Part shown: one piece after another, positions 44,690-55,789 of the stretch
Layout: every line of letters starts with the position of its first letter
Numbering within the stretch: position 1 is the stretch's first letter
The notes under the pieces: generated by a model
What the model saw: the letters and a program-made list of their open reading frames with translations, nothing else
What the model was told of the DNA's origin: nothing
Databases searched by the model: none
Program-made: the position numbers and the translations under genes
Assembly: GCA_946122785.1 (NCBI GenBank)
Contig: CAMGYJ010000008.1
Span: forward strand, 55,438,963-55,502,962
From: Linum tenue
Lineage: Eukaryota > Streptophyta > Magnoliopsida > Malpighiales > Linaceae
Length of the DNA: 64,000 nt
Direction of reading: 5' to 3'

Positions 44690-45437
44690 TAATAGTAGTA
44701 GTTTTTATCTTGTATGGTGGATGAACTTTGATTTTACTTGGATGTTATCATTTGAGAATTGTAAAACTAATGTGTTTAATTACGAGTTGAAGATAATCTC
44801 ATCTATGATTGTCGGTATTTTATGATGAACAAAATTATTTATAATTTTGCACCAAACACCAAACATCTTTTTGCATATGATAGTTGATATACCTTCAATT
44901 TTGGACTTATGGTATTACTAAAACATTTAATTATACGAAAATCCACAATCTATAAGATATATGATGGAGATTCATGACTCAACTTTCTTCCATTTCAAAT
45001 TTTCTGCAACGAGAGTGAAAGTAGGAAGGGTACTTTCGTCATTGCAATTGTTTATTTTTTTATTTGAAAAAAATATCAGTGTCAAGATTTGAACCCGGGT
45101 CTCTTCTAACAAGGACGAGAGTCATAACCAATAAGACTAAACAAATTTGTTGCATTTATTTATAAAAAAAACATACAAGAGGCAAAATTCTGAAAATCAA
45201 ATGACTTTTCCAGCACAGTTAACTACCCCACTAAGTCTTTCTTAAGCATTTTTAGTGTTGGATCTTTGATTATCATTTATTATTATTTTATTTTGACTTC
45301 AATAATAATGGTAGTCTATCTTATAAATGGAGGATAATCTTAAAACCGCAATCCAAATATCATTTATTCGAATATTGCATATCAAATTACAATATTAAAT
45401 ATATATGTGCACACACAACCACATATATATGGGTCAG
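44690..45437. other. Intergenic DNA
   Basis: AT-rich sequence with no gene. A tRNA-like phrase on the minus strand near 45085-45135 (gggttcaaatc preceded by gactctcgtcc) may be a SINE relic, but it does not fold into a complete tRNA by eye. Confidence 0.3.
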
Positions 45438-45728
45438 ACTGGTGTACTCCTGGAGTATATTATACTTCAGGTACTCTTCGTGAGATATCTCTATCTAGAC
45501 CATGATTTTTAACCGAGTTTGGGGTATGATACTCTACCCTAACCTCTAATGGATAAACCCCAGGCCCCGATTCTCTAAACTCAAACCCAAAGTTTAATTT
45601 AATGGAAAATTATAATTGACCATTGAGATTGATTGGAGCTCAACAAAGTACATCTAATGTCTAGATCATGTGGAGTATACTATACTCTTGGAGTATACCA
45701 GTATACTATACTCCTGTAGTATACCAGT
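45438..45728. mobile_element. Miniature inverted-repeat element with about 29-bp ends
   Basis: The left end, actggtgtactcctggagta, is the near complement of the right end, actcctgtagtataccagt. The right end is duplicated once (45690-45702). The inside has aaccatgatttttaaccgag and ctaatggataaacccc, which resembles the interior of the element at 50266-50654. No coding capacity. Confidence 0.6.
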
Positions 45729-46465
45729 ATGTGTGTGTGTAGTGTTTTCTATCATATTTTGAGTAAAATCAAAAGGTAACTCATACCCTTGGTAAGAAAT
45801 GGCAATCTAGACTTTGAATTAACCTGATTTCGAGACGAGACACTATATTCTAACCCTTGACGAGTGAACTCTAGGTCTTAACTATTTAAATCATAGATCC
45901 TAAACCAAGGATTATAAAACCTCATCAGAGGTTGTACCGAAAAAGTCGGCAGGAGCGTATTTTATGCGAAAACTGTGGTTAACCGTGATTCAGTCGTTTC
46001 ACAACACTACATAGTGCCTACTGGTTTAGTCGAACCCCCGGTACGTTAAGGGTTTTCAATCCTTGCCCTAAACACTAAGATTATGCACATAATTTTTTTG
46101 ATGTATTTTGATGAAACACGACCTTCGATTATTGTTTCTAATAAAATTGATCTTAGTATATGAGCTTCATAGAATTAAGACCTAGATTTTAATCTGTAAG
46201 GGCTTAAGGTATAGTACCATGTCCCTAGCTCCGGCCACTAGACATCATTTTCATACTCAGAGTATATCATTCAAGGTCTATATATCATTTCCTTATGTCA
46301 TTTTCTTAATCAAAATATGATAGAACCACCCATACTTATAGTTGTGTTATCCTGCTGGAAAGTCATTTGTTCTAAATGTTAGTTGGTTGGACTGCAGTTT
46401 TATCAGGGTTGTATGTTGTTTGAAACATTTTGAACTTCATTAGTCCAATATTTTTAGTACTCCTA
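45729..46465. other. Diverged relative of the 45.4-kb element and unassigned DNA
   Basis: Phrases such as ctctaggtcttaactatttaaatcatag and ttcatactcagagtat echo the interior of the neighbouring miniature elements, so an old degenerate copy is likely. No gene. Confidence 0.3.
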
Positions 46466-46474
46466 TATTATTTA

Positions 46475-47367
46475 GGGATAATATCCTATTTTGTGTTGAA
46501 CTTTGATGTAAATAACAATTTTGGCATGAACATTCAAATAAGATAGTTTTGTCCGAATTTGAAAGAAATTAACAAATTTGACCCGAAATTTGGGTCGGTT
46601 ATTAATATTGAGGGTCAAACATTTCTTTTTTTTATGACTCAACATACAATGTTAAGGTGACTGTGGTGTGACTTTCACGTCATAGGTATAATATGCTATT
46701 TTGCCCTACACTTTCAAATAAGACAGTTTTGTACGAATTTTCAAAGAAATGAATAACTTTGACCCAAAATTTAGGTTGCCGTTAATATTGATGAGAGGGG
46801 TACAAAGAGAGATAGTTTCGTGCTTTGGGATTTTTGGGGGCCTGAATCAATTTCTTTTTCCTTTTAATATGATTTATGCAAGTAAATATGAAAATATTAG
46901 GATATACTAAGGGTCCTATTTTATGGTCTTTTTTTCTTCTGAAAAATTCACTTTTTTAGACTTTATAAATAAATGACTTGGAAGCCACATCGCAACCGAA
47001 ACCTCTCTATCACAACTGTCAATATTAAAGGTCAACCCAAATTTCGGACCAAATTTGTTCATTTCTTTCAAAGTGCAAACAAACCTATCTTATTTGAAAA
47101 TTCGAGCCAAAATTGTCTTTTACATCAAGTTCATGCCAAAATAAGGTATCATCCCTATGACATGGAAGCCACATCGCAATCGCAACCACCTGAGCATTGT
47201 ATGTTGAATGGATGAAGAAATTTTTAACTTTTAATATTAACGAACAACATAAATTCCAGTCCAAATTTGTCCATTTCTTTCAAAATTTTGAAAAACTGTC
47301 TTATTTGCAAGTTCATGTCAAGTTTGGCTTTTACGACAAACTTCAAGGTCAAAATAAGGTATATCCC
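46475..47367. mobile_element. 893-bp Mutator-like element with doubled terminal repeats
   Basis: A perfect 9-bp target duplication, tattattta, lies at 46466-46474 and 47368-47376. The ends are GGGATAATATCCTATTTTG and CAAAATAAGGTATATCCC. A block with the pattern ttcaaataagatag-tttgt-cgaatttgaaagaaatgaacaaatttg-cc-aaatttggg occurs twice forward (about 46510-46620 and 46690-46790). It occurs twice inverted (about 47020-47160 and 47225-47370). No transposase. The open frames at 46973 and 47197 are shadows of these repeats. Confidence 0.85.
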
Positions 47368-47376
47368 TATTATTTA

Positions 47377-47865
47377 TGGTCAACTTACCAATCAAAGTAG
47401 TCAGTGAAAGTATCAGCATCACTGACAAAGACAAACATATGTAATTCAAAATTAGTTGCACTCAGCCTTAAGTTTGAAGCTCTCTTGAGAACCCGGACTA
47501 TTTTCTAGGCATCTTCGGGGACTACGACTAGCATGCTTCCAAACCAGCTGATCCTTATTCTACTTTCTATGAAGAGGAATAATATGGGTGTATCTGTTAG
47601 ACATTAATTAGGGTTACAAATGATCTCATTCCTAAAATCTGTTAGAGACCAATCTTTTTCTTTCCTTCTGAGGGTTCATTATGTATGTTTTAGGAAAAAC
47701 AACTCTAATCTTGAACTATTTGCCATTTTTAAGTATTGAAAACCTATTATTTTGTATGTTTTTCTTTTCTTCTTTGAACAATTATATTTCTTTTTTCAGT
47801 GATATGTCGTATCTTCCTATTATATTGTAAGCATGTTATATGAACATATTTTTTGTCTAGACTTT
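47377..47865. other. Probable interior of a Helitron or unassigned DNA
   Basis: T-rich, no gene. It precedes a Helitron-type 3' end, but the matching 5' TC end could not be found. Confidence 0.3.
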
Positions 47866-47894
47866 CCCGGCCAAGGGGCCGGGCCCAGTGCTAG
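47866..47894 (+). mobile_element. Helitron 3' terminus (hairpin plus CTAG)
   Basis: CCCGGCC-aagg-GGCCGGG forms a perfect 7-bp GC hairpin. Seven bases later comes CTAG followed by T. A GC hairpin shortly before a terminal CTRR, inserted before T, is the diagnostic 3' end of plant Helitrons. The element itself would extend to the left by an unknown distance. Confidence 0.7.
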
Positions 47895-49129
47895 TTAAAT
47901 AAGATATTATTAAGTTACGTATAAAATATGTTTAAGTATTTTACTTTATCTCTAAACTACTAATACTCTTTAATAGTTAATAGTATGTCTATAGTGATAG
48001 ATTACATAAAATTAAATATTTTAATAATTAAATAATATTTTAATAATAAACTAATATATAAAATATTAGTTTTATATTGCCTTCTCCCTTCTTTTCCTCT
48101 CCCCGAGATAAAAAAAACCAGAATCAACACACGAAAAATAGTTCAAATTCAAAATAATTACAAATCCGACATGCAAACAAAAAATCCCCTCTTACCTTGA
48201 AGGAAGCGGATCGAGTGAGGGAGAGAGAAGAGTTTTGTTAGTGGTTGTTCATCCTTCAGAGAAAGAGGCAAACAAAAGAGAGGAGAGAAGAGAGTGAATG
48301 CGGCTAGAGTTTCGTTTTTCTGATCTAAACTTGATTAATATACTCTTTAGCGCAAATGACTAACATACCCCCTATTTTCGACTAAATTACTCCATTGCCC
48401 CGTCCCTTGCTTTGACACAACCATAAAACGACGTCGCACATACAAGAAGAAACACATACTAGTAGTCCTTCCTTTGATTCGAACCTCTAACCTAAATATC
48501 ATCACAAATTACAACAACACTCTAGACCACTAGACTGGCTGCCTGCTGCTTGTTCACATATTAACACATCAGTTATTGTTAAATCAATTTAAACTTAATA
48601 CATAACTTACAAATTAATCTATCTCGTGGAAATTGTTCTGACATTAAATGAACTTTATGATACTATCATTAATTTTTCTGACATCAAATGAACTTTATGA
48701 TACTAACTTCTCTAAAGTATCATTAATTTTTTCTTGAAATTATTATCGATATATACGTACCTTTTTTTTTTAACAGTCATTAATAAGAGATCTTTGGTCA
48801 ATAGACCATGACGGTTTCTCAAGTCCAAATTCTTTTCAAAATTGCCAAACAAAATTACAAAATCAAAACACTTCTCCTATGGGAATCTCAATCTTAAGCA
48901 TGATCAATAGAACGTGTTAAAATCACATTAAAACCACTAATTTAATCAAACTACATGGACTTTGATCCCGACTACTCGGGTACGTAGACAACCAATAGGT
49001 TCGAGTCCAACTAATAAAAATCTCTTTTCTTTACTTTTGAGAATTACGCCAATAGGCGTATCATCAAATTGAATATCAACAAATAACAAATTAATTGAAT
49101 ATTATAAATACACAAATAAGGTACAAATT
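47895..49129. other. AT-rich intergenic DNA
   Basis: No gene. A tRNA-promoter-like B box on the minus strand near 48475 (aggttcgaatc) with an upstream tagtggtctagag hints at a SINE relic. Bases 48620-48710 hold a short tandem duplication around tctgacat-aaatgaactttatgatact. Confidence 0.3.
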
Positions 49130-49560
49130 ATGATACACCCAATATTTAAAAACTTATTGATTTAAGTAGTACCAATTTTGGGCATTGTGGGGTGTGAATA
49201 CACTTTCCCACACGTAACCGTACTCCCGAACCCAAATTTCTAAATTTAGCAGACCAGATTTCGATTTCGACCCTAAGGTCGAGATCGAACCAAATGGTGT
49301 TCGATCCACCACAACTAAGGTCGATGGCGACTGCGAGCGTATCGCGACGGACTCCCCAATTTCGAGGGGCGGTTGCGACAGTTCGCATCATTAAAATACG
49401 AGTGGTAGGCTCAAGAAACTTCCCGTTATGATGCCCAGAGCCCCCAACAACGTTGATGGAAATTTTGGCACTATTCATAATTTTTTGCATGAGATGTCCA
49501 ATCGAGAAACAGTCGATTCCACCATGTTCGTATCCACATTTAGTACCTTAACGAGGGTTT
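49130..49560 (-). repeat. Dispersed repeat, copy 1
   Basis: The reverse complement matches 57840-58110. Shared stretches are gtcgccatcga-ctta, tggatcgaac, gggttcg-gagtacggtt-cgtgtggg, tcacaccccacaa-gcccaaa and attggtactacttaaatcaa, each with only scattered differences. No coding capacity and no recognised family, though a similar block is common in plant repetitive DNA. Confidence 0.6.
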
Positions 49561-50213
49561 CAAAAATTTGTTAGGTCGATGGCTCTAGTAATAAAATATT
49601 TATATCATGCTAAATTCACCAAATTGGGGGGTTTAATGAGATTAGGGTTTGGCTTTAACCAAAGAGTATTCACTTGAATTCAATTAGGGTTTGACAAGAG
49701 TTGAACCAATCTAAGCCAAGATGATGGATAAGAAAAAAATAGAATAAACTCGACTCTTTCACTTAATTTATAATTGCGAAAAGTTGTTATATTAATGTTA
49801 GTAATATTTAAATTACTAAAAAGTAATTATATATATATATATATATGGTAACTACTTCGGTGAGTGAGTGCCTTTAATGCACGCAACTCAAAAACTAGTC
49901 TTAAGGTGTCATATTTTGAATTTTAATTTGTAAAATTAGTGTAATATGATGATATAACATATGATAATAACTAATTAGCCGATTACCCTAACCCCTAGAC
50001 CTCCAATTTTGAGTTCTATCCCTAAACCCCAAATTGTAAACCCTAACCCTAACCCTAAATCTCTAAAATCTCAATCCTTCAAATTAAAGTAAATCTTTGA
50101 TGATTTTTGTGCAAATTCATGTGCGTTATTGTTCATCACATCATAAGTGATGATTGGCATCATTTTGACATAAATCGCATGTTTAAAATGACAGTTATGA
50201 AGTGAGTGCACTA

Positions 50214-50260
<47 letters not shown>

Positions 50261-50265
50261 GGAGT
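49561..50265. other. Intergenic DNA with simple repeats
   Basis: No gene. There are (AT)n at 49829-49846 and (TA)n at 50216-50257. A short run of ccctaa words (three in a row at 50042-50060) is too short and of the wrong unit for a plant telomere relic. Confidence 0.5.
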
Positions 50266-50654
50266 TCTACGGTACCCAGGGTAAAATCCAGGGTATCGCA
50301 TACCTTGAGTATGGAAACCCTATTCAAACCATGAATTGATTAATCTTTCGGACATAATAATATACTCTAATCCTTAAAGATCAAAATCTAGGTCTTAGTT
50401 CTCTAAATCTTATACTCTAAGATCAATTTAATTAGAATAATAATCGACGGTTATGATTCGTACAAATAAAGGCAAAAAATGAACGCACTATCTTAGGGTT
50501 TATAGTTTATGATTTAGATAATTAGTACCTAGGGTTCGCTCATTAATGGTTAGGGTATAGTATCAGGTTAAAAAATCCTCCTAATTCGAGGTCTAGATAG
50601 CGTTTTCATACTAAAGGTATGCGGTACCCCAGATTTCACCCGGGGTACCGTAGA
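50266..50654. mobile_element. Miniature element with 39-bp terminal inverted repeats
   Basis: The left end, tctacggtacccagggtaaa, continues as atccagggtatcgcatacc. The right end reads ggtatgcggtaccccagatt and continues as tcacccggggtaccgtaga. These are complementary with few mismatches. It sits directly after a (TA)n tract. No coding capacity. Part of the same end occurs at 57612-57650. Confidence 0.75.
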
Positions 50655-50910
50655 AGACACCATATATATTATAACTTCCGGCAATTATTTATTAAATAAT
50701 GGATTATTAATTATTTTTTATCTTATAACTTCCTTAATCCTAGTTGTCGCCCGTTCTCCGTTTCTTTATATAATTTTTAAAACATTTCCCCCCTCTTTTG
50801 ATTGCAATCAAAAGAATTAGAGGAAAAAAAATTTACCATCGAAAAACAAAGTGTAATTCCATTTAATTATAATTACGGTAAATGAAAAAAAAAATTAAAA
50901 ATACATGATA
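50655..50910. other. AT-rich left part of minisatellite element copy 2, or spacer
   Basis: No gene and no clear boundary. The expected gccgccc-type left end of the element is not found here. Confidence 0.3.
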
Positions 50911-51198
50911 CGAATCCTGGCTTCGGACCGCTGCTGATGGTACGAAGCTTGGCTTCAGATGGGTAACCATCTTCCGAAACCCAACTTCGGATGGGTTGCC
51001 GGTGCACGAAACCCGGCTTTGGATGGGTCGTCGGCCTCCGAAACCCAACTTCGGACGGGTGGCTGGACTCCGAAACCTGATTTTGGACACACAGCCGTCC
51101 TCCGAAATCCAGCTTCGGACGGTTCGCTGACCTCCGTAACCCGGCTTTGGACAGGTCTCCGACCTCCAAAACCCAGCTTCGGACGGTCTCCTCCGGTG
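50911..51198 (+). repeat. 32-bp minisatellite, 9 copies
   Basis: Nine units start every 32 bases from 50911 without a single length change. The core is cgaaaccc-gcttcggacgg, followed by about 11 less conserved bases usually ending in ctc. Because 32 is not a multiple of three, all three frames stay open for long stretches, which explains the open frames here. They are not genes. Confidence 0.9.
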
Positions 51199-51675
51199 AC
51201 TTTTTCTTTTGCAAAAAATTAATTATGGGAATTTTTTTTATTAAGATAAGAGAGGGAGGGAATCTGAATTCAAAAAAAAAAAAAAAAAAAACAACGGAAA
51301 CCCACGTCCAAGAAAATCACGTCCAATTTTATTTTCCCAACTACCATGGATTTTAATTAAGGTAATTGTTTTTATCGTATTAAGGTGATTAATTTCCCTA
51401 ATTAACAATGAAAAATTTACGTTCAATATAATTATTTTAGGTTATTCTTAATCTTTGTGTTTGTATCCACCAGCTGAGTATAATTAGGTAAATCTTTTTT
51501 TTTAAATAATTGAGGGCGGCGACCGGAGTAGACGGTGGGATAGGAATGCGGGAAGTCGGGAGGAGAGTGAAAGGTTAGGGGTTAGAGGATTTAGGATTTT
51601 ATTAGAGGTAGAATGATAAATTTTCACATAATTGTGGGCAATAGTAATCTAGCGGGCGGCAAATAACAACTCTCT
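50911..51675. mobile_element. Element carrying the 32-bp minisatellite, copy 2 (right end visible)
   Basis: The minisatellite is followed by the same AT-rich segment as copy 1 (taattaggtaaat, tttgtatccac), then ggcggcgaccgg and the end gggcaatagtaatctagcgg followed by gcggcaaataac. That end is complementary in character to the left end of copy 1 at 37490. A run of 20 A lies at 51272-51291. Confidence 0.5.
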
Positions 51676-52149
51676 TATATAATGCTTTGTTTCGGTTAGT
51701 ATTATATGAATAGAATATATTATCCTATTTAAGTTCTATCTTAATAGCGAAATGCTACTGACTAAATTACCATTGTACTACTAAATACCATTTTGCTTTC
51801 AATATGAGTATGACTTTACAAACCATGGTTAGTTTACGAGTGGTTGATATTTGATATTATTAGAATTGAGCTAACTTCACGAGAGAATCCATCTCTGTTT
51901 AAATAAAAAAAATCGAGGGAGTCCATAAAGTGAACATTTTGTAAAAAACAAAAGGATAGGTCCTAAAGTTTTACATTTTAATTTTTAGTGGTAGTTCCGG
52001 TAGATATATTCAACCCCATTTGTTTTCAATCAAATTTGTCACAAACTAGCTCTTTTGTGTGACCTTGGCACTCAAGTCTTGTTTGAGAGCTAAGTTAGCC
52101 TTCAGTCAAACTCTTAAGTATGAATGAACTCTCTCTAGAGATCTTATTG
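51676..52149. other. Unassigned intergenic DNA
   Basis: AT-rich, no gene or boundary recognised. Confidence 0.3.
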
Positions 52150-53450
52150 CTCTCTGTATTTTGGATGTATACTATTACGTGCTGATTTGTACATATTTTA
52201 CCCCTTAATACTTGATCATTTCTTGACATTTATCTTGAAATCACTTTCTCTTTAGCCGATTCTACGCTAGATTGTGTTATTTTACCATATTTAAGATCCT
52301 AACATGTGATGAAGGCTTAGAAAGAAGTTTAGGGGGCATTTGGTGGCCAAAATGGAATCGAGGAAGACCAAAGGAGAAAGTCACAGCCAACATCAACGTA
52401 GTCACGACAGTGAAAACCTAGTGTCGGATTGTGCAAAGTTCTCAGCAACTTCACATGAAAGTCATAGACATAGTCAACAAAATCATGATCGTGACTTTCT
52501 CAGGTGTATTGTGATTTACTTGAAGCAACTAAATGAAGTGCAATGTTTTGGAAAGTCAAGACCAGAATCCCAAAAATCATAGTCGTGACTTTGACCGTGA
52601 TTTTCACTATGTTCGGCATAAATAGGATTTTAGCAAAATTTAGGGAGATGAGTTTTTAGATTGCAAAATGCAAAGAGGACGAACCCTAAAAAGAGTGCGA
52701 TCCTAGAGAGTCTTTGGAGGGAAATTGAACAATTTCTTCCCCATTAGAGCTCAAGGAACAAGATTGGAAGAGGAGATTGAAGATCATAAGAAGAATAAAG
52801 TCATCATGAAGTTATTCTTCATGTCCTTTGTGTTTTCTTCTCTTTCTAGAAGTAAACTTAGTTTTCACTTGAGTATGAGAAATCCTAGCCATGTTTTATT
52901 GAATTGGTAATTGTATGAGTATTCTAACTTGTTAAACTCATTTTAATATACAATCGAAGCATATTTCGTGACTTACTTGTGCCTTGATCAAGTATTGATA
53001 ATTTTTATTTTGACATAGGAGAGAGAGTATATGATTAGGTTGGTTAGAGCAATCATTGATTAGAAGCACGGGGTGGATTGCACGAAAATGAGTATATCAA
53101 CTACTTTGTGTTGGGTGATAATCCAATAGGGTGAGTCTAGGTCAAGTTTCCTTGGTATGTTGCCTTAGTTGAGGATATAGTCCCTGTAAGCCATCCACTC
53201 AAGAGGGTATTGAATTTTTAATCGAGATTCAAGGTTTGTTAATGAATCTCCGTATCATGAACACAATAGTAAGAGAAGTTAAGAACCCTTAATCACCAAT
53301 CTGGCTAGTGGTTAGGGGGAATCATATCCCAAGTAAGCTTTCTCATCTGAAACTCTTAGTCAATTTTATAAGTTCGTTGTTAGTTTTAGTTGTTTAAAGT
53401 AAACGAACCCGAAACAAAATTAGCTAAATAATAAACTGAAGTTCAACTCT
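52150..53450 (+). mobile_element. Solo-type LTR related to the 15.9-17.3 kb LTR
   Basis: It shares with 15854-17340 the order ttctacgctaga, cctaacatgtg, a leader-like segment with gaaccctaaa and agagagtcttt-gag, a Ser/Phe-rich segment and gtggttaggggg. No internal region of an element is attached on either side. The edges are approximate. Confidence 0.4.
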
Positions 53451-53658
53451 GGTAAATCTAGAGACCCTGAGGATAGGATAATTATAATTTTAAGATTTAG
53501 AATCTATAAAAATATATACTCTCTAGAATTCTCTAAGGACTTATCTATAACTACTAATGGTTATTATGTTTTCACACACCTAAGGACGATTCTAGAATGT
53601 TTCCACATCTAGGATGAGTTTGATAGTGAGCCAAAAGTAGCCCTGGCTAGTGCAAAAG

Positions 53659-54125
53659 TGTCATGAACCCAAGTTTTTAGACACTCATTGATCTCGCCTA
53701 ATAGAACCAAAGAGTTGGTTTTATATAGGGATTGGGAACTAAGGGATCAATTAGGGATTGATCCTCCCTCTTAGACTTAAAAATGGGGATTGAGGGATTG
53801 ATTTAGAAAGGATAGGGAGGAAGAAAGAGTGTTGCGTCAACAACCTTGGGAGAGGAAGGGAAACACGATAAAGAGCGAGTGAGAGAGAGAGAGAGAGGAA
53901 GATTAGGATTTGGGGAATTTTTGCTCTATAATTGTTTAATGACTAATCCCACTAATTATAGAATATATCACTGAAAAGAACCTTTTCATACCCAACTAAT
54001 ACGAATTAATGAAAGACTCCCTAATTATTCCCAAAACTCCAAAATAATCCGTAAGTGTCTCAAAGCGTGAAGAAACGATAAATAACCCCAAATGACCAAA
54101 CAAGCAAACAATTATGTTTCTATCA
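53659..54125 (-). mobile_element. 3' LTR of a minus-strand chromovirus-type element
   Basis: It runs from TGTCATGAACCC to TTTCTATCA (467 bp) and is bounded on the right by tccctccccatttcgg, the complement of a polypurine tract. It contains a (GA)n tract at 53880-53900. Confidence 0.55.
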
Positions 54126-54348
54126 TCCCTCCCCATTTCGGAACAACCTTGACCTCAAGCTTAAGCCTATTCTTCCTTCTTCTCCTCACCCTCTATAGCC
54201 GCCCATTCTTCTGCCTCGTCCTCCTAGTGTCTCACTAACATCATCAAGTTCGGTTTGTCGCACTGGTGGCTGAAGGTGAACCTTTCATCGCAATTGAAGC
54301 ACTTCCCTTCATGTTGATTATGGTCAATCTCAGTTGGAGATAACTTGA
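54126..54348 (-). pseudogene. Gag zinc-knuckle remnant next to the polypurine tract
   Basis: The minus strand reads GKCFNCDERFTFSHQCDKP (54250-54306), the Ty3/gypsy gag zinc knuckle of the C-Y/F-x-C-D-E-x5-H-x-C form. The frame stops about 10 codons later. About 110 bases further on comes the polypurine tract and LTR. Protease, reverse transcriptase and integrase are therefore missing between gag and the 3' LTR. The 5' part of this element was cut by the insertion at 54349. Confidence 0.6.
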
Positions 54349-55789
54349 TGACTCGTACAGAATATCACAATAAAACTCCCAATTAAGGCCCAAGTATAAA
54401 CTTTAATTGGGTGAAATATAAGGCAAGTATGTTTAAATATCAACCCGGGCCAGTACATGTACCCCTACTTCGATTATTTGAAACAGTATCTAGCGATTGG
54501 TTGTTTGATTGAAAATTACAATCTACTATTAAAGCGGTTTCAAAAGTAATTGGATTTGAAACTAATAGAGAAGGCTTCACTCGGGCGTTGCTCCCCCTAG
54601 CTAGCAGTTATGACTTGTTGGATCGAATGAACACGTGTGGTAAGGAGGTTATAAACCATAGGAAAGTGCAACAAGTGAACAAACGCCACTCTCTCGGTCA
54701 CTAGGTCAAGGGAGTTCGATTTAAGCCACCAAAGTAGCTCTCTTGACCTATTAACTAAGGGTTGCCAAGACTTCACCCTCAAATCGGAGTTCAGACGACC
54801 AAATTACAACCAACCCTAGGTGATAATACGAACAAAGAGGGTTTGCCCTACATTAACCTAGGCAGGAGACATGATTTGCCTAAGAAAACCCAGCTTTACA
54901 AGTCTCTTTCAAAGAAAGGGGGGTTTCTCTCTACCTAGGTTAGAATGGCAAATAGATTGATAGGCAAACACATAACACAATCTTCCATGAAAATACATCT
55001 AAATTCATATTAAAACACATCCACACATAAATCATTCAACTCATACAAACATTCACATAATTGTAACTAGGGTTTACAAACACCCAAGTGAAATAAGGGA
55101 CTACTCCATGCTAGGGGAAGGGAAAACACAAGATAAAAGAAGGGAAACCATCATGGAGATGCTAGCTTTGCTTCTTGTATAGAAGAGATCCTCCTTTGGG
55201 GAAGGAATTCCCAAAACCTCACTTGAAGATGAAACCCTAGCTTCTTCTCTTCTTTGGTTAGTCACTTTCTCACTCTAGAAATCTGAAGAAGAAGTTTCTT
55301 ACACTAGGTCTCCCCCCTTTTACTTCAGCTCAGACCCCTTTTTATACCCAGGTCGGGCTCACATCACGGTCCCAGTTCACGTCGTGAACTCAAAGCGGGG
55401 ATCGTGATCTCGGGCCAAAATGCTCCGCATCAATTATTCAGTTCAAGGTCAGTGGCTTGGGTTCACGGTCTTACGTCCGTGAACTAGCTTGAATCTAGTT
55501 AGAGCAAAAATGTCCCTGGACTCCAGGCAGTTCACAGTTTGTGGCTCTAGTTCATGATCTCCCTGACCGTGAATTCACTACTTCCACCGTGATTTGCTAC
55601 TACTCCCATCCTTAGACCCAATTTTGTGCCTTTTCGTCCAACTTTCGAATCCGGGGTTGGCTCCACCTGCTATAGACTGAAATGCACAAAAATGAGACAA
55701 AACCAGCGTAAAACCAAACCTCATAAGTAAAAATGTCTCCAACAACTAAGGAAACCGGGGGTAAAAAGTTTACAATTAAGCCCGAATCA
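54349..55789 (-). repeat. 3' LTR of the Athila-like element, about 1.44 kb
   Basis: It starts TGACTCGTACAG and ends cccgaatca before the polypurine complement. It contains many inverted ttcacgg/ccgtgaa words (55360-55580). Confidence 0.65.

Noticed and set aside
45080..45140. tRNA gene or SINE on the minus strand
   Set aside because: B-box-like and A-box-like phrases are present, but no complete cloverleaf, 3' tail or target duplication was seen. The same holds near 48475-48540 and 17215-17245.
46973..47400. Two 67-80 codon frames
   Set aside because: They fall in the inverted blocks of a Mutator-like element and have no protein features.
50030..50062. Possible telomere relic (ccctaa repeats)
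   Set aside because: Only three consecutive units, and they are CCCTAA instead of the plant CCCTAAA.
50863..51356. Repetitive proteins encoded at the minisatellite
   Set aside because: The 32-bp unit shifts frame in each repeat, so the apparent peptide repeats are artefacts of DNA periodicity.
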